A DNA stretch of 64,000 nucleotides from Prevotella sp. E15-22 (lineage in GTDB: Bacteria; Bacteroidota; Bacteroidia; Bacteroidales; Bacteroidaceae), in assembly GCF_023204875.1 (NCBI RefSeq), contig NZ_CP096247.1, positions 1,550,001-1,614,000 on the forward strand, read 5' to 3'. Of the stretch, positions 22,092 through 31,632 are shown in pieces; within the stretch, counting starts at the first letter, position 1, and each line of letters opens with the position of its first letter. The translations under genes and the position numbers were made by a program. Under the pieces are notes generated by a model that saw only the letters and a program-made list of their open reading frames with translations, made no database searches and had not been told where the DNA came from.

Positions 22092-23870
22092 ATGTCAGAA
22101 TTAACAAAGAACGTTCAGCCGTTGCAGGACTTCAACTGGGACGAGTTTGAAAATGGCACCGTGGCCAACATCAGCAAGGAAGAGCTCGACAAGGCCTACG
22201 ATGAGACCCTGAACAAGGTAGCCGATCATCAGGTGGTTGAGGGTAAAGTCATCTCGGTTGACAAGAAAGAGGTAGTCGTTAACATCGGCTACAAGAGCGA
22301 CGGTATCATCCCCGCTGCAGAGTTCCGCTACAACCCCGAGCTGAAAGAGGGCGACGTAGTAGAAGTTTACGTGGAGACCGCTGAGGACAAGAAAGGCCAG
22401 CTGGTGCTTTCACACAAGAAGGCACGCCTGAGCAAGGCTTGGGATCGCGTGAACGAGGCTCTTGAGGCACAGGAGATTGTACAGGGCTACATCAAGTGCC
22501 GCACCAAGGGTGGTATGATCGTTGACGTATTTGGTATCGAGGCCTTCCTGCCCGGCAGCCAGATCGACGTTCACCCCATACGCGACTACGACCAGTTCGT
22601 GGGCAAGACCATGGAGTTCAAGATCGTGAAGATCAACCAGGAGTTCCGCAACGTGGTTGTAAGTCACAAGGCCCTCATCGAGCAGGAGCTCGAGGCTCAG
22701 AAGCAGGAGATCATCTCTCGCCTGGAGAAGGGTCAGATTCTGGAGGGTACTGTCAAGAACATCACTTCTTACGGTGTATTCGTAGACCTGGGTGGTGTAG
22801 ACGGACTGATCCACATCACCGACCTGAGCTGGGGCCGCGTAGACGATCCCAAGAAGGTTGTGGAGCTCGACCAGAAGATCAACGTGGTTATCCTCGACTT
22901 CGACGAGGAGAAGAAGCGCATTGCTCTGGGTCTGAAGCAGCTCACTCCTCATCCCTGGGATGCTCTGGACGCTAACCTCAAGGTGGGCGACCACATCAAG
23001 GGTAAGGTGGTTGTTATCGCCGACTACGGTGCATTCGTTGAGGTTCAGCCCGGCGTTGAGGGTCTGATCCACGTTTCTGAGATGTCATGGAGCCAGCACC
23101 TGCGCTCAGCTCAGGAGTTCATGAAGGTGGGCGACGAGGTAGAGGCAGTGATCCTGACTCTGGACCGCGAGGAGCGCAAGATGTCACTGGGCATCAAGCA
23201 GCTGAAGGAAGATCCCTGGGAGGCTATCGAGGTGAAATACCCCGTTGGCAGCAAGCACACCGCTAAGGTTCGCAACTTCACCAACTTCGGCGTATTCGTT
23301 GAGCTCGAGGAGGGTGTTGACGGCCTGATCCACATCAGCGACCTGAGCTGGACCAAGAAGGTGAAGCACCCCTCTGAGTTTACCAAGGTTGGCGAGCAGA
23401 TCGACGTTGTCGTTCTCGACATCGACAAGGAGAACCGTCGCCTGAGCCTCGGCCACAAGCAGCTGGAGGACAACCCCTGGGATGTATTCGAGGAGAAGTA
23501 TACCGTTGGTTCAATCCACACTGGTAAGATCACTGAGGTTCTGGAGAAGGGCGCCGTTGTTTCTCTCGAGGAGAACGTTGAGGGCTTCGCTACTCCTAAG
23601 CACCTCGTTAAGGAGGACGGCTCACAGGCCCAGCAGGGCGAGGAGCTCGAGTTCAAGGTGATCGAGTTCAACAAGGACAGCAAGCGCATCATCCTGAGCC
23701 ACAGCCGCACCTTCGAGGATCCGAAGCGTGAGGAGAAGGCTGCTCAGAAGAAGACTCGTGCTGCCAAGAAGGACGATACTCCTAAGATTGAGAACGTTGC
23801 TGCAAGCACCACTCTGGGTGACTTGGACGTTCTGGCCAATCTGAAGGCTCAGATGGAGAAGGGCGAGTAA
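22092..23870 (+). CDS. rpsA: 30S ribosomal protein S1
   Basis: This 592-residue protein has six S1 RNA-binding repeats, recognisable by GYKSDGIIPAAEF, the GMIVDVFGIEAFLPGSQID unit, YGVFVDLGGVDGLIHITDLSW, YGAFVEVQPGVEGLIHVSEMSW, FGVFVELEEGVDGLIHISDLSW and a more divergent last repeat. The C-terminus is Lys/Ala-rich. It unfolds and holds mRNA on the ribosome, which matters in a genus lacking Shine-Dalgarno sites. Codon use is strongly biased, as expected for high expression. The gene has its own promoter and a strong terminator. Confidence 0.97.
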   Translation: MSELTKNVQPLQDFNWDEFENGTVANISKEELDKAYDETLNKVADHQVVEGKVISVDKKEVVVNIGYKSDGIIPAAEFRYNPELKEGDVVEVYVETAEDKKGQLVLSHKKARLSKAWDRVNEALEAQEIVQGYIKCRTKGGMIVDVFGIEAFLPGSQIDVHPIRDYDQFVGKTMEFKIVKINQEFRNVVVSHKALIEQELEAQKQEIISRLEKGQILEGTVKNITSYGVFVDLGGVDGLIHITDLSWGRVDDPKKVVELDQKINVVILDFDEEKKRIALGLKQLTPHPWDALDANLKVGDHIKGKVVVIADYGAFVEVQPGVEGLIHVSEMSWSQHLRSAQEFMKVGDEVEAVILTLDREERKMSLGIKQLKEDPWEAIEVKYPVGSKHTAKVRNFTNFGVFVELEEGVDGLIHISDLSWTKKVKHPSEFTKVGEQIDVVVLDIDKENRRLSLGHKQLEDNPWDVFEEKYTVGSIHTGKITEVLEKGAVVSLEENVEGFATPKHLVKEDGSQAQQGEELEFKVIEFNKDSKRIILSHSRTFEDPKREEKAAQKKTRAAKKDDTPKIENVAASTTLGDLDVLANLKAQMEKGE

Positions 23871-23898
23871 TCTCTCCCCTATCCTATCTGATAACAAA

Positions 23899-23935
23899 AA
23901 GGACATCCGATGAAAATCGGGTGTCCTTCTTTTAT
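23899..23935 (+). terminator. Terminator of rpsA
   Basis: AAGGACATCCGAT and ATCGGGTGTCCTT pair around GAAA, followed by CTTTTATTTT. Confidence 0.85.
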
Positions 23936-23960
23936 TTTGTTCTTTGTTTAGTGTTTAGTG

Positions 23961-24004
23961 TTGTAACAATGTAACAGTATAACAGTATAACATTAAGGAG
24001 TTAC
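23961..24004 (-). repeat. Octamer-type repeat, inverted copy
   Basis: TTGTAACAATGTAACAG, two ATAACAGT-type units and CATTAAGGAGTTAC. It lies between the rpsA terminator and the end of the minus-strand metallo-hydrolase gene. Confidence 0.8.
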
Positions 24005-24014
24005 ACGTTACACG

Positions 24015-24818
24015 CTACACTAGCTCAAAGATGCCTGTGGGCTTGGTGCGCTTGAGCACTTCGAGTTCGAAGTCCTTGCCGGCCACGATGCCATACGAAC
24101 GCAGCACGGTCTCAACGGTCTTGCGGGCCAACTCGGGATGGTTGTTCTCTTCCGACAGGTGGCACAGCCATACGTGGCGCAGGTGCTCGCCCATGTTCTT
24201 GGCAATGGCCTCGCCGCAGAGCTCGTTGTTCAGATGGCCCGAGCCGCTGGTGATGCGGTCTTTCAGAAACTGCGGGTATGAGCCCTGCTGCAGCATCTCC
24301 TTGTCGTGGTTGGCCTCTATCACCAGGTAGTGGGCACGACCGATATACTCGGCCATCTCGTCGGTCACGCGTCCCACGTCGGTCATCAGACAGAAGTTGG
24401 TGTCAGCGGTCTCAACGAAATAGCCCACGTTGTCGCTGCTGTCGTGGGGCACGGTGAAGGGCGTCACGGTAAACTCGCCCAGCTGCTGGGCAACGCCCGG
24501 CTCGACATAGCGGCGCAGCGAGGCGTCAACCTTGCGCGCCACGCAGTAGTTGCGGTCGATGCCGCTGTGCACGGTCTTCGTGGCATAGATGGGCACCTGC
24601 AGCTCGTGACTCATGCTGCCCACGCACTTGATGTGGTCGGCATGGTCGTGGGTGATGAGCACGTGGCGCACCTTCGACAAGCTGAGTCCGTAGTCGCGCA
24701 CATGCTTCTTCAGCGTGCGGATGCCCACGCCTGCGTCTATGATCAGCGCGTCGGTGTCGGTATATAGCAGGTAGCAGTTGCCACTGCTTCCACTTCCAAA
24801 TGATATGAATCGTAACAT
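24015..24818 (-). CDS. MBL-fold metallo-hydrolase (YycJ/WalJ-like)
   Basis: This 267-residue protein begins FGSGSSGNCYLL, has the metal-binding THDHADH motif near residue 56, further conserved His/Asp residues (VPHDSSDNVGY, MTDVGR) and the late CHLSEENNHPE motif. The closest familiar group is the YycJ/WalJ type, a presumed nuclease linked to cell-wall or DNA metabolism. It follows tamL by 42 bp on the same strand and is probably the last gene of a long unit. Confidence 0.88.
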   Translation of the reverse strand: MLRFISFGSGSSGNCYLLYTDTDALIIDAGVGIRTLKKHVRDYGLSLSKVRHVLITHDHADHIKCVGSMSHELQVPIYATKTVHSGIDRNYCVARKVDASLRRYVEPGVAQQLGEFTVTPFTVPHDSSDNVGYFVETADTNFCLMTDVGRVTDEMAEYIGRAHYLVIEANHDKEMLQQGSYPQFLKDRITSGSGHLNNELCGEAIAKNMGEHLRHVWLCHLSEENNHPELARKTVETVLRSYGIVAGKDFELEVLKRTKPTGIFELV

Positions 24819-24860
24819 AGTATTTCTTTTTCTATCTATTGAATTCTAATTGGTGTCTTC

Positions 24861-27083
24861 TTAGAAGGGCATTCCCACGGCAAAGTGGAAAGCGAAGTCG
24901 CGACCGAGACGGGGCTTGAGTATGGGGTAATGCTCGTCGTCCTCTATCTCGTAGGCGGGGTTCACGGCCTTCATACCCATGTCGAAACGCAGGATGAAGT
25001 AGTCGAAGTTAAGGCGCAGACCCAGTCCGTAGCTGGCGGCCAACTGCTCGTAGAAGTCCTTCAGATGAAACTGTCCGCCGGGCTGTGCCTCGTAGTTGCG
25101 CAGGGTCCACACGTTGCCGGCATCCACGAACAGAGCACCGCTGAACTTCCAGAACAGTTTGGTGCGGTATTCGGCGTTGAGGTCAATCTTCACATCGCCG
25201 GTCTGATTGATGAAGTTGATGCGGCCGTCCTTCTCTTTGTATTTGCCGGGGCCCAGCGAGCGCACGGTCCAGCCGCGAACGCTGTTGGCACCGCCCGAGA
25301 AATAGCGCTTCTCGAAGGGCAGCACGTTGGAGTTGCCATAGGGATAGGCTATGCCGAAGCCCATGTGCAGCACCAGTTGGTTGTTGTTGTCTATCTGGAG
25401 CGAGTGACTCAGGTCGAAGTCGAACTTGGCATATTGTGCGAAGGCTATATTGAAAAGGCGGTAGTGACCCATCTCGTCTTTCTCGGCATCGAAGGTCTTG
25501 GCGCCCAACGACAGCAGGTTGCCCGAGCTCTCGATGTTGGTCTTCAGCGCGGTGTTGTTCTTGCTCCATGAATAGCCAAAGCCTATCTTCGTGATGAAGA
25601 GGTCTTCGTAGTTGTAGCGAAGAAAGGCATTGCTGGTGTTGTCGTTGTCAAGATACATCTGGCGGAAGGTGCTCGATATCCAGGGCATGAAGACGTAGTT
25701 CAGGTCGAGCACGTCGAGCTGGAAGCGGTCGTTGCGATTAGGGAAACTCCACTTATAGCGCCACGCGGCCGACAGGAGGCGGCGGTGAAACTCGGGGCGG
25801 TCCTGGAGGTCGTAGAGCAGCGACACCTCACTGGTGGCGTTCACGTTCTGGCGCACGCGGTTGTTGATGAAGGGCGAGATGAAGCGGGGAAACTGCAGGC
25901 GGGCCTCGGCACTATATTCCACGAAGTCTTGGTTCGAGTAGCCTTCCAGTCCCTTGATGGCTTCGTAGGCGCCGCGCAGCTGTATGCTGAGCACCTCGCT
26001 GCCGCGAAACAGGTTGCGGTTCTGATAGGTGAGCGAGGCGGCGGCGCCCAGGTCGCCAGCGGTGTTGGTGCCTTCGGGCTGGAAACTGATGGTCGATGCC
26101 TTGTTGGTTTGCAGTTGCACGGTGCAGTCGAGCGAGTCGGTCTGGGGCACCTGGCTAAAGGTGATATTGGTGTATTTCACAGCCTGCAGTCGGCCAAAGT
26201 GGTTGTAGGTGTTCTGCAGTCCTGTGGCGGAATAGGGCTCGCCTTCCTTCAGGTGGGTGCACTCCTGCAGCACGTGGTGGCGCAGGTGTATGCGGGGGTC
26301 GTTCTTGTCGCCGCTCACGTGGTCGATATGGCGTATCCAATAGCGCGTGTGGGGCATGGTGGTCATGTCGGGCTGCTGATACTCCTGCAGTCGCAGGGTG
26401 AGGTCGATGAGTCGCGAACCGCCCAAGGTGTCGGCGATATAGGTGATGTAGTCTTTGTGGAAACGGTAGTAGCCGCTGTCGCTCAGCAACTTGGTGATGC
26501 GCTTGCGCTCGGCATCCAGTCGGGCCACGTCGAACTTCATGCCGGCCTTGATGATGCTCTTCGTGGAGTCTTGCTCCGACAGCATGCGGGCAATGGCCGT
26601 GTCTTCGATGGCGTAGTCTATGCGATGCACGAAATAGGGTTCACCGGGCTTCAGCAGATAGGTCAGGTCAACCTTCTTGCCGTGCTTCTTCTCGCTCGCC
26701 TCTACGCGGGCATTTAAAAATCCTTCGTTGAGCAGCTGCTGGGTGAGGTCCGACAGGGTGCGCTGGGTCTGGGTGCTGTCGTAGATCACGGGGGGCTCGC
26801 CCATCTTCTTCAGCGCGCGGTTGATCCATAGCGACGAGTCGCGCCCCGACAGCGAATAGGTGGCCAGGGGAAGTTTAAACAGCGAGAACCAGCGCTGGTT
26901 GGGCGTCTGGCGCACGTAGGAACGCAAAGCGAGGGTGTTCAAGTCGCGATACTCGCCTTCGCTACTGACCTTCATCTTGTTCAGCAGATACGCTCCATCG
27001 GGTACGTATTTCGTGCTCGAGCACGACGAAAGCATGATCAGAATGCTCAGCAGATGTATGGCGACTTGACACTCTCTTCTCAT
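24861..27083 (-). CDS. tamL: TamL-type outer-membrane lipoprotein of the BamA/TamA superfamily
   Basis: This 740-residue protein has a lipoprotein signal with lipobox MLSSCSST (Cys about 21), POTRA-like periplasmic domains (about 90-340) and a C-terminal Omp85 barrel with the conserved YFSGGANSVRGW loop and an F-terminated last strand (AFHFAVGMPF). This is the layout of TamL, the Bacteroidetes lipid-anchored TamA relative that pairs with TamB. tamB is not in the window. The gene lies 18 bp after the decarboxylase beta-subunit gene. Confidence 0.88.
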   Translation of the reverse strand: MRRECQVAIHLLSILIMLSSCSSTKYVPDGAYLLNKMKVSSEGEYRDLNTLALRSYVRQTPNQRWFSLFKLPLATYSLSGRDSSLWINRALKKMGEPPVIYDSTQTQRTLSDLTQQLLNEGFLNARVEASEKKHGKKVDLTYLLKPGEPYFVHRIDYAIEDTAIARMLSEQDSTKSIIKAGMKFDVARLDAERKRITKLLSDSGYYRFHKDYITYIADTLGGSRLIDLTLRLQEYQQPDMTTMPHTRYWIRHIDHVSGDKNDPRIHLRHHVLQECTHLKEGEPYSATGLQNTYNHFGRLQAVKYTNITFSQVPQTDSLDCTVQLQTNKASTISFQPEGTNTAGDLGAAASLTYQNRNLFRGSEVLSIQLRGAYEAIKGLEGYSNQDFVEYSAEARLQFPRFISPFINNRVRQNVNATSEVSLLYDLQDRPEFHRRLLSAAWRYKWSFPNRNDRFQLDVLDLNYVFMPWISSTFRQMYLDNDNTSNAFLRYNYEDLFITKIGFGYSWSKNNTALKTNIESSGNLLSLGAKTFDAEKDEMGHYRLFNIAFAQYAKFDFDLSHSLQIDNNNQLVLHMGFGIAYPYGNSNVLPFEKRYFSGGANSVRGWTVRSLGPGKYKEKDGRINFINQTGDVKIDLNAEYRTKLFWKFSGALFVDAGNVWTLRNYEAQPGGQFHLKDFYEQLAASYGLGLRLNFDYFILRFDMGMKAVNPAYEIEDDEHYPILKPRLGRDFAFHFAVGMPF

Positions 27084-27101
27084 ATTCTAATTTAAAGTGT
27101 A

Positions 27102-28253
27102 TTACGACAGGAAGCCTAACAATGCGCCTGCCGCAACTGCAGAACCGATGACGCCGGCCACGTTGGGTCCCATGGCGTGCATCAGCAGGAAGTTATGACG
27201 GTCGTACTCCAGTCCAAGGTTGTTCGAGATGCGGGCGGCCATGGGCACGGCACTCACACCGGCATTGCCAATCAGGGGGTTCAACTTCTTGTCCTTGGGC
27301 AGGAACAGGTTCATCAACTTAACGAAGCACACTCCGCTGGCCGTGGCGATGGCAAAGGCAAAGGCGCCGATGATGAAGATGAAGATGGTGTTCAGCGTGA
27401 GGAACTCGCTGGCCTGCGTCGAGCAGCCCACGGTGAGACCAAGCAGCACTACCACGATGTCGTTCAGGGCGTTGCCGGCTGTCTTGGCCAGACGGGTGGT
27501 CTTGCCGCTTTCCTTCAGCAGGTTGCCGAAGAAGAGCATGCCGAGCAGTGGCAGGGCCGAGGGCACAATGAAGGTGGTGATGAGTAGGCCGATGATGGGG
27601 AACAGGATGCGCTCGGTTTGACTCACCTGGCGCGAGGGCTTCATCTTGATCACGCGCTCTTTCTTGGTGGTGAGCAGGCGCATCAGTGGGGGCTGGATCA
27701 GGGGCACCAGGGCCATGTAGCTATAGGCGCAAACGGCAATGGCTCCCATCAAGTTGGGCGACAACTTCGACGAAAGGAAGATGGCCGTGGGGCCGTCGGC
27801 TCCACCGATGATGGCAATACCTGCTGCCTGGTTGGGCTCGAAACCCAGGGCCAGGGCCAGCATGTAGGCACCGAAGATGCCAAACTGCGCGGCGGCTCCG
27901 ATGAGCATCAGCTTGGGGTTGGCCAGCAGGGCCGAGAAGTCGGTCATGGCGCCTATGCCCAAGAAGATGAGGGGCGGATACCAGCCTTGGCGCACGCCTT
28001 GATAGAAGATGTTCAGCACGGAGTTGTCTTCGTAGAGGCCAATCTCCAGGCCTGCATCAGCACGGAAGGGAATGTTTCCCAGGATAATACCCAGTCCGAT
28101 GGGCACCAGCAACAGGGGCTCGAAGTCTTTCTTGATGGCAAGATAGATGAACAGGGCGCCCACCGCTATCATAATCAAGTTGCCCACCGAGGCATTGGCA
28201 AAGCCTGTGTAGGTGAGAAACTCGTTGAAATTGTCGATGATAAACTCAAACAT
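27102..28253 (-). CDS. Sodium-ion-translocating decarboxylase beta subunit
   Basis: This 383-residue, multi-helix membrane protein matches the OadB/MmdB/GcdB family: GIGAMTDFSALLANPKL, GAAAQFGIFGAYMLA, the GGADGPTAIFLSSKL sodium-site region and the C-terminal NFLLMHAMGPNVAGVIGSA. It pumps Na+ outward using the energy of decarboxylation of a biotin-bound carboxyl group. The substrate (oxaloacetate, methylmalonyl-CoA or glutaconyl-CoA) is set by an alpha subunit that is not in this window; methylmalonyl-CoA is likely in a propionate-forming Prevotella. Confidence 0.95.
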   Translation of the reverse strand: MFEFIIDNFNEFLTYTGFANASVGNLIMIAVGALFIYLAIKKDFEPLLLVPIGLGIILGNIPFRADAGLEIGLYEDNSVLNIFYQGVRQGWYPPLIFLGIGAMTDFSALLANPKLMLIGAAAQFGIFGAYMLALALGFEPNQAAGIAIIGGADGPTAIFLSSKLSPNLMGAIAVCAYSYMALVPLIQPPLMRLLTTKKERVIKMKPSRQVSQTERILFPIIGLLITTFIVPSALPLLGMLFFGNLLKESGKTTRLAKTAGNALNDIVVVLLGLTVGCSTQASEFLTLNTIFIFIIGAFAFAIATASGVCFVKLMNLFLPKDKKLNPLIGNAGVSAVPMAARISNNLGLEYDRHNFLLMHAMGPNVAGVIGSAVAAGALLGFLS

Positions 28254-28298
28254 AATTCTTAATCGTTATGTGTTAATATCTTCCGTTCGCATGTACTT

Positions 28299-28342
28299 TG
28301 TAACATTGTAACAATGTAACATTATAACAGTATAACATTAAG
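28299..28342 (-). repeat. Octamer-type repeat, inverted copy within the decarboxylase unit
   Basis: GTAACATT, GTAACAAT, GTAACATT and ATAACAGT units end in CATTAAGC and abut the stop codon of the biotin-carrier gene at 28343. It lies in the 89-bp gap between two co-oriented subunit genes. Confidence 0.8.
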
Positions 28343-28819
28343 CTATGCTATCGTCAGCAATACGGTGCCTTCCATCACTGAGTCGCCTTGCTTCACCATG
28401 ATGGCGCTGATCTTACCGCTGGCCTCGGCCTCGATGTTGTTCTGCATCTTCATGGCTTCGAGCACCAAAACGATGTCGCCGGCGCTTACTTGCTGGCCCA
28501 CCTGCACGCGGATGTCGGTGATGGTGCCGGGAAGTGGCGCCTTAACAGCTTGTCCTGCACCTGCGGCGGGTGCGGCTGCGGGTGCTTCTGCCTGGGCAGC
28601 GGGTGCTGCGGCGGGTGCGGCTGCGGGTTTGGCGGCGGCTGGTTGGGGGGCCTGCACCTTGGGAGCCGTCATCGTGGGATGCTTGGCGGCATTGATGGGC
28701 TTCTGCAGTTCCACCTCGAAGGGGATTCCGTTTACGTTTACCTTGGCAATGTTGCCTTCTACTTCGGCGATTTCAACTTCGTAGTCCACGCCTTTTACTT
28801 TATATTGATACTTGTTCAT
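28343..28819 (-). CDS. Biotin carrier subunit of the decarboxylase
   Basis: This 158-residue protein has a short N-terminal domain, an Ala/Pro-rich flexible linker (about 58-88) and a C-terminal biotinyl domain with the biotin attachment site EAMKM (Lys124). It carries the carboxyl group from the carboxyltransferase to the membrane beta subunit. It lies 4 bp after the OadG-type gene. Confidence 0.94.
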   Translation of the reverse strand: MNKYQYKVKGVDYEVEIAEVEGNIAKVNVNGIPFEVELQKPINAAKHPTMTAPKVQAPQPAAAKPAAAPAAAPAAQAEAPAAAPAAGAGQAVKAPLPGTITDIRVQVGQQVSAGDIVLVLEAMKMQNNIEAEASGKISAIMVKQGDSVMEGTVLLTIA

Positions 28820-28823
28820 GGGT

Positions 28824-29852
28824 TTAGTATAATTCTGGAGTTGTAGGAATATTTGGTGCGTTGTGGTCGAGAGGCAGGAAGGGGTTGTGCAAGTGGGTCA
28901 TCTGACTGTATTCGTTGTCCCATTCGGTATCCTTTGACTTGATGGTGATGATGCCACTCTCTACGTCGTGCACATCATCTTCATACTGACGGATGGCCAT
29001 GCCGATGACGGCCATATAGACTTCCATGTCAATACCTTTCTTATCAAAGCCTTCCTGAAGGAGATTGCTGGTCTTTCTGCCTATCTCGGCGGTCATCTCA
29101 ACGGTCTTCGTGATGGGCTTGATGGGCTGCTGGTTGACTACCTTCTTGGCGGTGTCAATGTGGCGCATCACCATGCCGAAGAGCGTGAAGAAGATCCACA
29201 GCAGGGCCAGACACAGGAACACGATGCCCATGGCCATGATGGCCATCGCAAAGCCGTGCGGGTCGCGGTCCTTGAACTGCTCTATCTTTCCCTTGGCTGC
29301 ATTGGATTGTACCTTGTTGTCGTGACCAGGGGTGGCTTCCCCTACTCCACATACTGTCCATTTGCCGTCAATGCGCGCATAACTCTCGTCGGCCTTCAAC
29401 GCGGGTACGGTGACTGAGTCGACGAGCTCTACGCCATTGGCATTGTAAAGAGCAAGGAATACGGAACCTGTACTGTCGACAGGCAATGAGAGGTGTAGTT
29501 TTCCCTGTGCGGGGTTTGTGTTACAGAAGAGCATCAGATAATGGTGGCCGCCAAGATTGGTGCGGTCGTCGCCATTAGGTATGACACTCATCATCGCAAT
29601 ACGCTGAGGGGCTGAGAGCGACTCGTCGAGAACCTTGGGATTGGTGGTCAGATACATGCCTCGGACGTTGTACGTGGAGAACGATGTATTGGCCAACTCA
29701 ACCCAGGCCTCACGATGTCCAAACTCATCCTCAATGCTTTCTACGTTGCTGGTCATTACTTCGCTGATGACGATGTTCTTGGCTCCTTGTCCAAACATCG
29801 CCACCGAGCTAAGCAATGTCAGCGAACTTAGCATAAGTCTTAAGTTTGTCAT
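28824..29852 (-). CDS. OadG family subunit fused to a lamin-tail domain
   Basis: This 342-residue protein has a signal peptide, an N-terminal lamin-tail-like domain (about 24-165: IVISEVMTSNVESIEDEFG, AWVELANTS, YLTTNPKVLDES), then an OadG-like part with a single membrane helix (GFAMAIMAMGIVFLCLALLWIFF read in parts, about 200-225) and a cytoplasmic tail. OadG subunits are normally about 80-100 residues and tether the complex. The added periplasmic domain is a Bacteroidales feature of unknown purpose. No TAnnTTTG box is seen in the 43 bp upstream, so it may be transcribed from further up. Confidence 0.86.
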   Translation of the reverse strand: MTNLRLMLSSLTLLSSVAMFGQGAKNIVISEVMTSNVESIEDEFGHREAWVELANTSFSTYNVRGMYLTTNPKVLDESLSAPQRIAMMSVIPNGDDRTNLGGHHYLMLFCNTNPAQGKLHLSLPVDSTGSVFLALYNANGVELVDSVTVPALKADESYARIDGKWTVCGVGEATPGHDNKVQSNAAKGKIEQFKDRDPHGFAMAIMAMGIVFLCLALLWIFFTLFGMVMRHIDTAKKVVNQQPIKPITKTVEMTAEIGRKTSNLLQEGFDKKGIDMEVYMAVIGMAIRQYEDDVHDVESGIITIKSKDTEWDNEYSQMTHLHNPFLPLDHNAPNIPTTPELY

Positions 29853-29895
29853 ATTGGTAATTATTTAAATGTGTATTATTATATAGGTCGTAGCG

Positions 29896-31614
29896 TTAAA
29901 AGAGTTGCCCACAGCAGAACAGCACAATGAGCTGTGCCGTCAGGATGCGCAGGAACATGGCAAGAGGATATACCGTAGAATAGCCTACTGCGGGTGCTTC
30001 CTTCGAACAGATGCTGTTGGCATAGGCCAGTGCGGGGGGATCGGTGTAGGTGCCGGCCAGCATACCTGCGATGGTGAAGTAGTTGAACTTCATGCGGCTG
30101 GCAATGGGACCGATAATTAAGATAGGTATGATGGTGATCAGGAAACCTGTGAGCACGTAGAGCACACCGTCGCCTGTCATCACCGTGTCGAAGAAGTTGG
30201 CTCCGGCCTTAATACCTACTGATGCCAGGAAGAGCACCAGACCTATCTCTCGTAACATCATATTGGCGGATGTGGTGGTATAGGTCACCAGCTTCATCTT
30301 ATAGCCGTAACGGCCAATCAGAATGGCGATGATCAGCGGACCGCCTGCAATACCCAGCTTCATCAGGGGCATGCCGGGGATGAAGGGCAGCGAACCGAAG
30401 ATGATACCGATGATGATGCCCACGAAGATGGTGGCGATGTTGGGCGCATCCAAACGCTTGATACTGTTGCCCATCATATTGGCCACGCGGTCTACATCGT
30501 CCTGAGGACCGACAACCATGATGCGGTCGCCTACCTGCAAGGGAAGGTTGGGCGATGCGAAGATGTCCATGCCGTGACGGGTCACGCGGGTCACGTTAAC
30601 GCCATAGACACTTGAGAAGTGCATCTGACCGAATGACTTACCGTTGATCTTGGGGTTGGTCACCAATACGCGCTTTGATACCAGGGGCTGGTCTTGCTTG
30701 TCCCAGTCTACCTCGATAACGGGACCGATGAAGGCTACGATGGCCTCGTAGTCGGCCTCGGCACATACGATGTACATCTGGTCGCCTACGTGGAACACGG
30801 TGTCGCGATTGGGGATCGATACGTGGCCGTCGTGCAGAATGCGTGATACCACGAAGTCGCGGTTCAGGAAGTTGTGCACCTGAAGAACGGTCTTGCCTTC
30901 AAGGTAGTTGTTCGTCACCTCGAGGTGCATGTGGTGGGGCTTCTGAGTGGCCTTTGCACCAGCCTGCTCCTCAAGGGCTGCTTCTTCCTTCTCTAACTTC
31001 ACGCGGCAGATATAGCGCACCAGGATGGTAGCACCAATGATACCCAGCACACCAAGGGGATAGGCACATGCATAGGCTGAAGCAATCTGGGGTACGGGCA
31101 GGTTCAACTGTCCGAACACTGAGTTCAGGGCCTCGTTGGCAGCACCCAGACCGGGGGTGTTCGTCACCGCACCATAGAGGGTACCTACCATCATGGGCAG
31201 ATCGTTCACATCGTGCTTCTGATAGAAGAAGATAAAGTAGCATGCAAACATCACAAGGATGTTGAGCACAATGGCCGATGCAGCCAAGGCATTGAGTTTG
31301 ATGCCTGCTTTACCAAAGCTCTCAAAGAAACCGGGACCTACCTGCAAACCTATCATGAAGACAAACAGTATCAATCCGAAGTCTTGAATGAAGGTGAGGG
31401 TGGCACCCGGAGCGGCAAACTCCGACTCCGGGGCGTAGATCTTGTAGATGTGACCCAACAGAATGCCCGCAAAGAGCACGAAGGTGACACCAAGTGAAAT
31501 ACCAAAAATCTTAATCTTGCCGAGGTATACACCCACAGCAATCACGATGGCGTATATCAACGCGATGTGCGCCACCGATTCCGTATTAGCAAATAGATTA
31601 ACAAACCATTCCAT
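29896..31614 (-). CDS. AspT/YidE/YbjL family transporter
   Basis: This 572-residue protein has two halves of about five to six membrane helices each (ends 1-190 and 390-572), around a cytoplasmic pair of RCK_C/TrkA_C domains (about 220-375; [13 protein letters not shown] and [13 protein letters not shown]). The repeated [12 protein letters not shown] and GDRIMVVGP motifs are typical. AspT exchanges aspartate for alanine; the substrate of this protein is unknown. It follows valS by 18 bp. Confidence 0.88.
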   Translation of the reverse strand: MEWFVNLFANTESVAHIALIYAIVIAVGVYLGKIKIFGISLGVTFVLFAGILLGHIYKIYAPESEFAAPGATLTFIQDFGLILFVFMIGLQVGPGFFESFGKAGIKLNALAASAIVLNILVMFACYFIFFYQKHDVNDLPMMVGTLYGAVTNTPGLGAANEALNSVFGQLNLPVPQIASAYACAYPLGVLGIIGATILVRYICRVKLEKEEAALEEQAGAKATQKPHHMHLEVTNNYLEGKTVLQVHNFLNRDFVVSRILHDGHVSIPNRDTVFHVGDQMYIVCAEADYEAIVAFIGPVIEVDWDKQDQPLVSKRVLVTNPKINGKSFGQMHFSSVYGVNVTRVTRHGMDIFASPNLPLQVGDRIMVVGPQDDVDRVANMMGNSIKRLDAPNIATIFVGIIIGIIFGSLPFIPGMPLMKLGIAGGPLIIAILIGRYGYKMKLVTYTTTSANMMLREIGLVLFLASVGIKAGANFFDTVMTGDGVLYVLTGFLITIIPILIIGPIASRMKFNYFTIAGMLAGTYTDPPALAYANSICSKEAPAVGYSTVYPLAMFLRILTAQLIVLFCCGQLF

Positions 31615-31632
31615 AAATTATCCTGATAATTA

